DNA of 60,084 nt, taken from contig JAQAZZ010000068.1 of the NCBI GenBank assembly GCA_032127075.1, positions 1 through 60,084 of the forward strand, given 5' to 3'. Made by a program: the position numbers and the translations under genes. The notes beneath the pieces are model-generated. The model was not told the DNA's origin, did no database searches, and worked only from the letters and a program-made list of their open reading frames with translations. Positions within the stretch are counted from its first letter, which is position 1. Every line of letters begins with the position of its first letter. Origin of the DNA: GCA-2699445 sp032127075 (GTDB lineage: Bacteria; Actinomycetota; Actinomycetes; S36-B12; GCA-2699445). This document shows, piece by piece, positions 16,362 to 24,139 of this stretch.

Positions 16362-17150
16362 TCAGGAGTGGCCCAGATCGAACTCGTCGACGGCCATTTC
16401 GTCAAGGGCCGCGAGCGGGCGTCCGGCGCGCACCATCCGCGGCACCGCCTCGGAATGTGCCCCGCAGCCGTGCTCCAGCGAGACTGCGTGTCCGTCGGAG
16501 TCGGACAGCCGGTTGGTGCACAGCCCGAAGGCCTGCCCCAGCGGACCGCCGATGGTCAGCATCCAGCCGCAGGCGCCGCACTGTCCCGGCGCCGATCGGG
16601 TCGTGGCGTTGCCGGGGCCGTGCTCGCCCCGGTGCCAACGGGTGGCAGCGGATTCCCGTCCGAATGCGGACGGCACTCGCGGGCGCTGGATGAACGGTTC
16701 CCAGTTGACCGGGTGGAGGGGCCCGGGGTCCAGCTCGCCGGCAAGGTCGTCGCTGCCCGACCACCCGGGGGCGAGCCTCGGTTCGTCGGGGTCGGTGGGG
16801 ATCAGCGCGCCGGCGGAGAGGTCGCCCTGTTCGATGCGTTCGGTCCACGGCACCCACTCCGGGGCGACGATGGCGGCTGGCCCGGGCCTCAGCGAGACCT
16901 CGTTGATGGTGACGGTCCGCGAGCGCGGTGCCCGCACGACTGTCACCTGCCACTGCCACCCCTCGTAGCCCGGCATCGTGCACCGGAAATGGTGGGAGAC
17001 GAGGCGGTCGTCCTCGGCGACGGCCTCGATATGGCCGGCGACGGCCTCGGGGCCGGCGTCGGCGATGACCGCGGCCAAGGCCTGGTCGATCGCGGCTGCA
17101 CAGATCGGATCGGCCGCGCCGGCATCGGAGGTGCGCACGAGGGTGGACAT
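16362..17150 (-). CDS. DUF3027 domain-containing protein
   Basis: A 262-residue cytosolic protein of the actinobacterial DUF3027 family. It has an N-terminal helical region (DPICAAAIDQALAAVIADAG), the conserved YEGWQWQVTV and WVPWTERI motifs, and a C-terminal segment with Cys/His residues (GQCGACGWMLTIGGPLGQAF, GLCTNRLSDSDGH). The C-terminal CxxC...C...H set may bind a metal; that is inference. Function unknown. ATG 17150 is chosen because it matches the family N-terminus and leaves 17 bases to the upstream repressor gene, suggesting co-transcription. Confidence 0.82.
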   Translation of the reverse strand: MSTLVRTSDAGAADPICAAAIDQALAAVIADAGPEAVAGHIEAVAEDDRLVSHHFRCTMPGYEGWQWQVTVVRAPRSRTVTINEVSLRPGPAAIVAPEWVPWTERIEQGDLSAGALIPTDPDEPRLAPGWSGSDDLAGELDPGPLHPVNWEPFIQRPRVPSAFGRESAATRWHRGEHGPGNATTRSAPGQCGACGWMLTIGGPLGQAFGLCTNRLSDSDGHAVSLEHGCGAHSEAVPRMVRAGRPLAALDEMAVDEFDLGHS

Positions 17151-17167
17151 GGGCCGATTGTCGCAGG

Positions 17168-17437
17168 TCAGGCGAGGCTGAGGAACAGCTTCTCCAGCTG
17201 CTCCGGGCTGATCGGCGGCTCGTCGCCCCGAGCAGACGCCGCGGCGCACTGCTGCAGACCGTCGCTGATGATCCGCAGGCCGGCCCGGTCCAGGGCCCGA
17301 GAGGCCGCAGCCAGCTGCGTCACGATGTCAGTGCACTCGCGGCCCTCGTCAATCATCGTGATGATGCCGTTCACCTGTCCCTGCACCCGCCGAAGCCGGT
17401 TCACGACATCCTGTCGGCAGGATCCCTCAATCTGCAT
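17168..17437 (-). CDS. CsoR/RcnR-family repressor, CstR-like persulfide-sensor subtype
   Basis: An 89-residue all-helical DUF156 repressor. The family core NRLRRVQGQVNGIITMIDEG is at 13-32. CsoR copper sensors use Cys-His-Cys; here Cys35 (GRECTD) and Cys64 (IISDGLQQC) are kept but the His four residues before the second Cys is Gly. Two cysteines without His is the pattern of CstR, which senses persulfide/polysulfide and represses sulfide-oxidation genes. Its 5' end overlaps ideR by 11 bp, so the two repressors form one operon. A sulfide:quinone oxidoreductase lies about 12 kb away, but direct control is only inferred. Confidence 0.82.
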   Translation of the reverse strand: MQIEGSCRQDVVNRLRRVQGQVNGIITMIDEGRECTDIVTQLAAASRALDRAGLRIISDGLQQCAAASARGDEPPISPEQLEKLFLSLA

Positions 17438-18149
17438 CTGACTGTTCTCCTCTCGGTGGCCCCGTGGGTACCACCAGGATGTGCGTGGCGACATTCGTCT
17501 CGATCTCGGCGTATTCCCCCGCGCTTCCGACCAGTACCCGGTCATTGCGTGCGCGGCACTTGACTGTTGCCCCCGCGTGGACCCCGACGCGGCGCAACTC
17601 GCGCAGGGTCGCCTCCTGCGACTGGGCCGTCTCGTCGATGCGTTGCACGGTCACGTAGCGGATCTGCTCCCCCGCGGCCGTTGCCAGGTCCAGCGCATCC
17701 GGCGGCAGTCCGACGTCGGCGGCCGGTTCGTCGAGTTCGGCGAGCGCGGGGATGGGATTGCCGAACGGGGAGACGCGCGGATGGCCGAGGATATCCAGCA
17801 GGCGGCGCTCGACGTCCTCGCTCATGACATGCTCCCAGCGACAGGCTTCGGCGTGGATTCGTTCCGGGTCCAGCCGCAACACATCGGCGAGCAGGCACTC
17901 GGCCAGCCGGTGCTTGCGCATCACCCGTGCCGCCATGGCACGCCCAGAGTCGCTGAGGACTATCCGCCGGTCCCCCCGCAGGGACAACAGTCCGTCGCGC
18001 TGCATCCTCGCCACGGTCTGCGACACGGTCGGGCCGCTCTGGGACAACCGTTCGGCGATCCGCGCCCGCAGCGGTGGCGTCCCCTCTTCCTCGAGTTCGA
18101 AAACGGTGCGCAGATACATTTCAGTGGTATCGATGAGATCACTCATCAT
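17427..18149 (-). CDS. ideR: iron-dependent repressor IdeR (DtxR family)
   Basis: A 240-residue metalloregulator. The N-terminal winged helix begins LIDTTEMYLRTVFELEEEGT. The recognition region (QSGPTVSQTVARMQRDGLL) and dimer/metal domain (VMRKHRLAECLLADVL, EACRWEHVMSEDVERRL) follow, then the SH3-like C-terminal domain (about 160-235). All expected ligands are visible: Met near residue 11, the HAEACRWEH Cys/Glu/His cluster and the KHRLAE His. It should repress siderophore/iron uptake genes when Fe(II) is high. Divergent from the alcohol dehydrogenase across 147 bp. Confidence 0.93.
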   Translation of the reverse strand: MMSDLIDTTEMYLRTVFELEEEGTPPLRARIAERLSQSGPTVSQTVARMQRDGLLSLRGDRRIVLSDSGRAMAARVMRKHRLAECLLADVLRLDPERIHAEACRWEHVMSEDVERRLLDILGHPRVSPFGNPIPALAELDEPAADVGLPPDALDLATAAGEQIRYVTVQRIDETAQSQEATLRELRRVGVHAGATVKCRARNDRVLVGSAGEYAEIETNVATHILVVPTGPPRGEQSDAD

Positions 18150-18296
18150 TCCTCCTCCATGCCCTGCCGGGTATCCATTGTGGCCCCCTGGGCGCCCTTG
18201 CGCGGAATCGGCTGCCGCGCCCGCCGGCGGCAGCCGCTACGAGGGGCATTGCCGCTGCGGTTGTGCCAGCATGATCGCGAAGATTGGGGCGCAGCG

Positions 18297-19373
18297 ATGG
18301 GCGTAGACATTCCGGAGACGATGACCGGGGCGGTACTCCCCGGGGATAGCACCGTGCAGTTCCGCGAAGTCCCGGTGCCGACGCCGGGCCACGGGCAGGT
18401 GCTGGTGAAGACGAAGTCGTCCACGATCTGCGGCAGCGACATCAGAGCGATCTACCACCAACACCTCGGCAAGGGCCCCGAGGGCTACCAGGGTGTGATC
18501 GCCGGCCACGAGCCCTGCGGCCAGATCGTTGCCGAGGGTCCCGGGATGAAGCGGTTCAAGGCGGGGGACCGGGTGATCATCTACCACATCTCCGGTTGCG
18601 GGATCTGCAACGACTGTCGCCGTGGTTTCTTCATCTCCTGCACCAGCAGCAACCGGGCGGCGCACGGCTGGCAGCGCGACGGCGGCATGGCGCCGTACAT
18701 CCTGGCCGAGGAGAAGGACCTCGTATTGCTGCCCGACGAGTTGTCCTACACAGATGGCGCGCAGGTCGCCTGCGGCTTCGGCACGTCATACGAGGGCATC
18801 GAGAAGATCGGGATCTCCGGCAACGACGCCGTGCTCGTGACAGGTCTGGGGCCGGTGGGCCTGGCTACGCTCATGCTCGCCAAGGCGCTCGGGGCCAACA
18901 TGCTCATCGGCACCGATGTGGCCGAGGACCGGCTGCAGTTCGCCCGCGATCTCGGGATTGTGGACCATGCGCTGATGTCCGGGCCGGACAACGTTGCGCA
19001 GATCCGGGCACTGACCGGCGGCCATGGTGTGGAGCGGGCTATCGACTGCAGCGGCAACGACAAGGCGAGGCTCACCGCGGTGCAGGCCACCCGCAAGTGG
19101 GGCAAGATCGCGTTGGTCGGCGAAGGGGGGTCACTGTCGTTCTCCCCAAGCCCCGACCTCTTGCACGAGCAGAAGAGCATCCACGGTTCGTGGGTCACCA
19201 GCATCTGGCGCATGGAGGAACTTGTGGAGAAGTTGGTTCGTTGGCAGATCCACCCCGACCGCCTCGTGACCCACCGGTTCAGTCTCGAGCAGGCCGACGA
19301 TGCCTATGCGCTGATGGCCAGCGGCAAGTGCGGCAAGGTGGCGGTCGTCTTCGACGAAGAGCTCGCCGGATAG
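18297..19373 (+). CDS. zinc-dependent medium-chain alcohol dehydrogenase
   Basis: A 358-residue MDR oxidoreductase. Catalytic zinc ligands appear at ICGSD (Cys45) and GHEPCG (His71, Glu72). The structural zinc lobe has Cys101, Cys104, Cys107 and Cys115 (CGICNDCRRGFFISC). The NAD-binding Rossmann motif is VTGLGPVGLATLMLAKALGA, with an acidic residue (GTDVAEDR) after the second strand that favours NAD. Closest in style to threonine/sorbitol-dehydrogenase-like enzymes; the substrate cannot be told. It has its own promoter opposite ideR. Confidence 0.87.
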   Translation: MGVDIPETMTGAVLPGDSTVQFREVPVPTPGHGQVLVKTKSSTICGSDIRAIYHQHLGKGPEGYQGVIAGHEPCGQIVAEGPGMKRFKAGDRVIIYHISGCGICNDCRRGFFISCTSSNRAAHGWQRDGGMAPYILAEEKDLVLLPDELSYTDGAQVACGFGTSYEGIEKIGISGNDAVLVTGLGPVGLATLMLAKALGANMLIGTDVAEDRLQFARDLGIVDHALMSGPDNVAQIRALTGGHGVERAIDCSGNDKARLTAVQATRKWGKIALVGEGGSLSFSPSPDLLHEQKSIHGSWVTSIWRMEELVEKLVRWQIHPDRLVTHRFSLEQADDAYALMASGKCGKVAVVFDEELAG

Positions 19374-19463
19374 CGCCGCCGGAACGGATAGCACTGCCGG
19401 GACGGAGTGTGGTGCAGCCCCGCGGGCGCTGTTCCCCCGTCCGAGGGCACTAGCGTGTGGACT

Positions 19464-20810
19464 ATGAACGTGGTCGTGTGGTTCCGGCGGGACCTGCGGT
19501 TGCACGACCACGGCGCGCTGGCTGCGGCCCAGGGCCACGACGTCGTCCCGTTGTTCGTGATCGACCCCCGGTTGTGGCGCGGGGCCGGGGCGCTGCGCCG
19601 CAGCCGGTTGTTGGTGTCGCTGCGGTCGCTGGATGCCGAGATCCGCGGGGCCGGCGGGCCCGGGCTGGTTGTTCGAACCGGCGACCCCGCCCGGGTCGTC
19701 GTCGACGCAGCGCGCGGCGCGGGCGCGGACCATGTGCTGTTCAGCGAGGACTTCGGCCCGTACGGGCGGCGCCGCGATGCGGCGGTCGCGGCGGCTCTGC
19801 GCGCCGCCGGAGCGGAGTTGGCCGCCACCGACACCGCCTATCTGCACGCTCCCGGCTCGATCGTGACCGGCGGCGGTTCGGGCTACTCCGTCTTCACGCC
19901 CTACTACCGCGCGTGGGCCGCCCGGGCGACGCCGGCGCCTATGGACGGCGTGGACACGGTGTTCAGCGGGGCGCTCGCCACCGAGGAGATACCCCCGCCG
20001 GAGGTTGACGTTCCGGGTGGTGAGGCGCACGCGGCCGACCAGTTGGATTCCTTCGCCGAATCGGGGCTGGACGCCTACGCTGCGGCTCGCAACCGGCCTG
20101 ATCTGGATTCCACCAGCAGGCTGGGAGCCGCCCTGCACTTCGGCGAACTGCATCCACGCACCGTCGTGGCCCGAGTCGGCGGTGTCGGCGGGCCAGCCGC
20201 GGCGTTCGTGCGGCAGCTGTGCTGGCGCGACTTCTACGCCGACGTCCTCCATCGCATCCCGTCGGCCACCTCCCAGAACATCAACCGCCGGTTCGACCGG
20301 ATGCCGTGGATCACCGGCGAGGCGGCCGACGACCTGTTCGCCAGTTGGGCCGCCGGGCAGACCGGCTACCCGTTCGTGGACGCGGGCATGAGGCAGCTGG
20401 CCGCCACCGGCTGGATGCACAACCGGGTACGGATGGTGGTGGCGTCGTTCCTCACCAAGGACTTGTTGATCCACTGGAACCGCGGCGCGCGATGGTTCCT
20501 GGAGCACCTGCTCGACGCCGATGTCGCCAACAATGCCCTCGGCTGGCAGTGGACCGCCGGTACCGGAACCGACGCTGCCCCCTACTTCCGCGTCTTCAAC
20601 CCGGTGCTGCAGGGGCTGAAGTTCGACCCCGACGGTGACTACGTGCGCACGTTCGTCCCCGAACTGCGCCACCTGCCCGCCGCAGCCGCTCACGAGCCCT
20701 GGCGGTACCCGGACGGATACGCCCACGGCTATGCACGGCGCATCGTCGACCACGCCGAGGCCCGTTCCGAAGCGCTGCGCATCTACGACGGGATCAAGGC
20801 CGCAGGGTAG
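19464..20810 (+). CDS. phr: deoxyribodipyrimidine photolyase (class I CPD photolyase/cryptochrome family)
   Basis: A 448-residue light-dependent DNA repair enzyme. The N-terminal antenna-binding alpha/beta domain starts VVVWFRRDLRLHDHGALAAA. The C-terminal FAD domain has LCWRDFYADVL, the diagnostic AGQTGYPFVDAGMRQLAATG and WMHNRVRMVVASFLTKDLL. The NALGWQWTAGTGTDAAPYFR and VFNPVLQGLKFDPDGDYVR segments complete it. It reverses UV-induced pyrimidine dimers using blue light. The presence of this gene suggests a sun-exposed habitat. The ATG at 19464 matches the family start. Confidence 0.94.
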   Translation: MNVVVWFRRDLRLHDHGALAAAQGHDVVPLFVIDPRLWRGAGALRRSRLLVSLRSLDAEIRGAGGPGLVVRTGDPARVVVDAARGAGADHVLFSEDFGPYGRRRDAAVAAALRAAGAELAATDTAYLHAPGSIVTGGGSGYSVFTPYYRAWAARATPAPMDGVDTVFSGALATEEIPPPEVDVPGGEAHAADQLDSFAESGLDAYAAARNRPDLDSTSRLGAALHFGELHPRTVVARVGGVGGPAAAFVRQLCWRDFYADVLHRIPSATSQNINRRFDRMPWITGEAADDLFASWAAGQTGYPFVDAGMRQLAATGWMHNRVRMVVASFLTKDLLIHWNRGARWFLEHLLDADVANNALGWQWTAGTGTDAAPYFRVFNPVLQGLKFDPDGDYVRTFVPELRHLPAAAAHEPWRYPDGYAHGYARRIVDHAEARSEALRIYDGIKAAG

Positions 20811-20886
20811 CGCCGAGTGAACAACACTCTGCCATCGGGTGAAGAGAATGCGGCTCCTGGCGGTGTTGTAGTGGCACAATGGTGCA

Positions 20887-21672
20887 ATGTTCGCCCTTGC
20901 AGTGCTATCGCTGAAGGGCGGCGTGGGAAAGACGACGGTCACGCTCGGGCTCGCCGGTGCCGCCCAGCGGGCAGGCCTGAAGACCCTGGTCGTGGATCTC
21001 GATCCACAGGCCAACGCGACACTCGGGCTCAACCCCAGGAACGCTGAACTCACCGTCAGCGATGTTCTGGCCGACGCCCGCCGGGGGGTCGCCGCCGACG
21101 CGGTGGTGGCCAGTTCCTGGGGGTCGGATGTTTCGCTGATCGCCAGCGAAGCCGCGCTCACCCACCGCAACGCCGGTGGCACGCCCGACTCGGTGCACCG
21201 CCTCCAGCGGAGCCTCCAAGGCGTCGCGGAGACCTACGACCTCGTTCTGCTGGATTGCCCCCCGTCGATGGGCGAGATCTCCCGCAACGGCCTCGTCGCC
21301 GCGACCCACGCGCTCGTCGTCACCGAGGCCGGGTACTTCGCCCTGAACGGGGCGCAGCAGGCTCTGGAATCGGTCGCCGTGGTCCGCTCGTCCACCAACC
21401 CGCAGTTGCGCGCCGCCGGGATCGTGCTCAACCGCCTGCGCGCCAGCACCAAGGAGCAGAACTACCGGCTCGCGGAGTTGCGCGCCGCCTACCCCCATTT
21501 GCTGTTGGAGCCCCCCATCCCCGAGCGTTCGGCGATCCAGCGCGCGCAGGGCGCCGGGGTGCCGCTGCATCGGGCTGGCCGCGGCGGCGCCGCCGTCGCC
21601 CGGGTGCTGGACCAGCTCCTGGCCAGGATTCAGGATCGGGCCGTGTCCCTTTCAGTAGCAGGAGTTGGATAG
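20887..21672 (+). CDS. ParA/MinD-family ATPase (orphan ParA)
   Basis: A 261-residue deviant Walker A ATPase. Its motif KGGVGKTT (10-17) carries the signature Lys, followed by LVVDLDPQANATLGL and LVLLDCPPSMGE (Walker B). A conserved AGYFALNGAQQALE and a C-terminal DNA-binding-like basic region complete it. ParA ATPases form nucleoid gradients that position chromosomes, plasmids or large protein cargos. No ParB with a CTP-binding domain and no parS cluster is nearby; instead it is followed after four bases by a Lys-rich protein that may be its partner. It is not next to rnpA/rsmG as chromosomal ParA usually is. Confidence 0.85.
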   Translation: MFALAVLSLKGGVGKTTVTLGLAGAAQRAGLKTLVVDLDPQANATLGLNPRNAELTVSDVLADARRGVAADAVVASSWGSDVSLIASEAALTHRNAGGTPDSVHRLQRSLQGVAETYDLVLLDCPPSMGEISRNGLVAATHALVVTEAGYFALNGAQQALESVAVVRSSTNPQLRAAGIVLNRLRASTKEQNYRLAELRAAYPHLLLEPPIPERSAIQRAQGAGVPLHRAGRGGAAVARVLDQLLARIQDRAVSLSVAGVG

Positions 21673-21676
21673 AACC

Positions 21677-22111
21677 ATGCCGCAACCCCGCCCAGCGCTT
21701 CGCAGGGCCCCCGACGCCGACGTCCATCCGGCCATGGTGATCCCCATCCAAGCCGGACTGCGACCGGCGACGGTCGAAGTAGACCCACCGCCCGCGGCAA
21801 GTCCGAAGAAGAACAAGAAGGCCAAGAAGGCGGCCAAGGCCACGAAGGCGAAGAAGGCCAAGAACAAGGGCAAGAAGCCCGCAAAGGCCCAAGGCGGCGT
21901 CGCCGTCAAGTCCAAACGCTTCCTCGGCGCCGGGAGGGCGACATCGGACGTCATGTTGGCGCACTCGCCGAAGCGCGTGGCGCTCAACGTGAAAGTGCCC
22001 CGGGGGATCCGCGACGAGATCCGCGAGGTCTCGCGCATGTCCGGTGCCAGCGAAGATGATCTGGTGAGTGAATTGCTCTCGGCAGGTTTGTCAGATCCCC
22101 GCAGATGGTGA
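21677..22111 (+). CDS. Lys-rich protein with C-terminal ribbon-helix-helix-like segment, ParA neighbour
   Basis: A 144-residue protein with three parts. The N-terminal ~40 residues are Pro-rich. Residues about 43-75 are extremely Lys/Ala-rich (KKNKKAKKAAKATKAKKAK), like histone-tail or HU-extension sequences. The C-terminal ~45 residues (RVALNVKVPRGIRDEIREVS, then EDDLVSELLSAGL) look like a strand-helix-helix DNA-binding fold. I do not recognise a family. It probably binds DNA non-specifically through the Lys tract and could act as adaptor for the ParA four bases upstream. Its end overlaps the pdxH start by 7 bases. Confidence 0.72.
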   Translation: MPQPRPALRRAPDADVHPAMVIPIQAGLRPATVEVDPPPAASPKKNKKAKKAAKATKAKKAKNKGKKPAKAQGGVAVKSKRFLGAGRATSDVMLAHSPKRVALNVKVPRGIRDEIREVSRMSGASEDDLVSELLSAGLSDPRRW

Positions 22112-22794
22112 CTCCCCACGGCGAATCAGTAGCACCCGAGGTGATGCGGGCAAGGGTGCAGTACGAGGTTCCAGGGCTGTTGGAGAACACTCTGGAGTCG
22201 ACGCCGCTGCAGCAGTTCGACAAGTGGTTCCGCGAGGCCGCCGCGGCGGGAGTTCCGGAGCCCAACGCCATGAGTCTGGCGACGGTTGGCCCCGAAGGAC
22301 CCCGCGTGCGGGTTGTGCTGGCCAAAGAGGTGGCGGCGGACGGGATCCGCTTCTTCACCAACCTCGGCTCCGCGAAGGCCGTCGAACTGCGGTACGACGC
22401 GCGTGCGGCGGTGGTGTTCGCCTGGATCTCGCAGCACCGGCAGGTGCGCTTCGCCGGCACTGTCTCCGAGCTGCCGCGCGAAGAGTGCGCCCAGTATTTC
22501 GCCAGCAGACCCCGTGAGGCGCAGGTCGGGGCGTGGGCATCGCATCAGTCCCAGGTCATCGAGTCGCGCGAATGGCTGCGCGAGCGTGTCGCAGGGGTCG
22601 CACGGGAGTTCCCGCCCGATTCGGACATCCCCCTGCCCGACCATTGGGGCGGATATCTGATCCGTCCCACGGCGGTGGAGTTCTGGCAGGGGCAGCCGTC
22701 CCGCCTGCATGATCGGATCATCCTTCGGGCGGCGGCCCCCGATGCATCGCTGGACGATTCAGCGGCGTGGAACGCGGCGCGGCTGTCGCCCTGA
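22105..22794 (+). CDS. pdxH: pyridoxamine/pyridoxine 5'-phosphate oxidase
   Basis: A 229-residue FMN enzyme that makes pyridoxal 5'-phosphate. It has the N-terminal PLP-binding helix (PLQQFDKWFREAAAAGVPEP), FMN-contact segments (PRVRVVLAKEVAADGIRFFT, SAKAVELRYDARAAVVFAW) and the C-terminal signature HWGGYLIRPTAVEFWQGQPS. The conserved SRLHDRI follows. Length is normal. The start overlaps the preceding gene, so ParA, the Lys-rich protein and PdxH may share a transcript. The PLP-dependent SerC is encoded two genes downstream. Confidence 0.94.
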   Translation: MVTPHGESVAPEVMRARVQYEVPGLLENTLESTPLQQFDKWFREAAAAGVPEPNAMSLATVGPEGPRVRVVLAKEVAADGIRFFTNLGSAKAVELRYDARAAVVFAWISQHRQVRFAGTVSELPREECAQYFASRPREAQVGAWASHQSQVIESREWLRERVAGVAREFPPDSDIPLPDHWGGYLIRPTAVEFWQGQPSRLHDRIILRAAAPDASLDDSAAWNAARLSP

Positions 22795-22888
22795 TGGCTG
22801 CCTCGGGCGGGCTTTCGGGGGAGTCAGTGACACGGGCAGCGGCTTCATCGGGTTGAATCGGACCAGGATCAGCAACCGGGAGGTGCCG

Positions 22889-24022
22889 ATGTCGGAGTTC
22901 GTTCCAGGGCTGGAAGGCGTGATCGCGTTTGAAACCGAGATCGCGGAACCCGACAGGGACGGCGGCTCGCTGCGGTATCGGGGCGTCGACATAGAAGATC
23001 TCGTCGGCCGGGTGTCCTTCGCCAACGTGTGGGGATTGCTGGTGGACAACGAGTTCAACCCGGGTCTGCCACCCGCGGAGCCCTATCCCATCCCGGTCCA
23101 TTCCGGCGATGTGCGGGTGGATGTCCAATCGGCGATCGCGATGCTGGCGCCCGGTTGGGGGTTGCGCCCGCTGTTGGACGTCGACGACGACACCGCCCGC
23201 GAGAACCTGGCGCACGTCTCGGTGATGGCCATGTCGTTCGTGGCGCAGTCCGCTCGCGGTATCGGCGTGCCGATGGTGCCGCAGTCGGAGATCGACAAAG
23301 CCCACACCATCGTCGAGCGGATGATGATCCGCTGGCGCGGCGAACCCGACCCCGCCCACGTCAAAGCCGTCGACGCCTACTTCGTGTCCGCGGCCGAGCA
23401 CGGCATGAACGCCTCAACCTTCACCAGTCGGGTCATCGCCTCCACCGGCGCCGATGTGGCGGCGGCTATCTCCGGGGCCATGGGAGCGATGTCCGGCCCG
23501 CTTCACGGCGGTGCCCCCTCGCGGGTGCTGGGCATGATCAAGGCCATCGAGGACACCGGCGACCCGCAGGGCTACGTCCGCGGTGTCCTCGACCGGGGCG
23601 AGCGCCTGATGGGATTCGGCCACCGCGTCTACCGGGCGGAGGACCCCCGTGCGCGGGTGCTGCGCCGTACTGCGCGGGAGTTGGGCGCCCCGCGGTACGA
23701 GGCTGCCGCGGCCTTGGAACAAGCCGCTCTGGCGGAGTTGCGGGAGCGGCGGCCCGACCGGGTCCTCGAGACGAATGTCGAGTTCTGGGCCGCGATCGTG
23801 TTGGACTTCGCGGAGGTCCCGCCTGACCTGTTCACGTCGATGTTCACGTGCGCCCGGCTCGCCGGGTGGAGCGCCTACATCCTGGAACAGAAGAAGACAG
23901 GCCGGCTGATCCGCCCGTCGGCCCGGTATGTCGGCCCGCGCCCGCGTCGGCCCGAACGGGTCCCCGGATGGGATTCTTTGCTGTTCACCGAATCGGGCAA
24001 CCCCACCGACAACGACGCCTGA
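22889..24022 (+). CDS. citrate synthase (citrate synthase 2/methylcitrate synthase type)
   Basis: A 377-residue short-type citrate synthase that condenses oxaloacetate with acetyl-CoA (or propionyl-CoA). Family features are GSLRYRGVDIEDLVGRVSFA near the N-terminus, SGAMGAMSGPLHGGAPSRVL with a catalytic His, LMGFGHRVYRAEDPRA with the second His, and an acidic residue in the LDFAEVPPDLFTSMF segment. The length and sequence style match actinobacterial CitA-type paralogues rather than GltA. ATG 22889 follows GGGAGG. Whether it serves the TCA or methylcitrate cycle cannot be decided; no prpB or prpD is nearby. Confidence 0.9.
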   Translation: MSEFVPGLEGVIAFETEIAEPDRDGGSLRYRGVDIEDLVGRVSFANVWGLLVDNEFNPGLPPAEPYPIPVHSGDVRVDVQSAIAMLAPGWGLRPLLDVDDDTARENLAHVSVMAMSFVAQSARGIGVPMVPQSEIDKAHTIVERMMIRWRGEPDPAHVKAVDAYFVSAAEHGMNASTFTSRVIASTGADVAAAISGAMGAMSGPLHGGAPSRVLGMIKAIEDTGDPQGYVRGVLDRGERLMGFGHRVYRAEDPRARVLRRTARELGAPRYEAAAALEQAALAELRERRPDRVLETNVEFWAAIVLDFAEVPPDLFTSMFTCARLAGWSAYILEQKKTGRLIRPSARYVGPRPRRPERVPGWDSLLFTESGNPTDNDA

Positions 24023-24139
24023 CGCTGCGCCGCAAGGTTGGCCGGAGTCGGTGGCCGCCGCGGAACGGCCCTGGCATACCGTGGGATCAAGCCGCAGCGT
24101 CGGCCGACGTCGGCGCCACACCCAGTCGAAAGGTTGCTG

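Noticed and set aside
18150..18296. A classic IdeR iron box in front of ideR
   Set aside because: No match to TTAGGTTAGGCTAACCTAA was found between ideR and the alcohol dehydrogenase gene.
19131..21182. A 683-codon open frame on the minus strand opposite the alcohol dehydrogenase, photolyase and ParA genes
   Set aside because: It is the antisense of three clear genes, has no ribosome binding site and no domain; long antisense frames are expected at this GC content.
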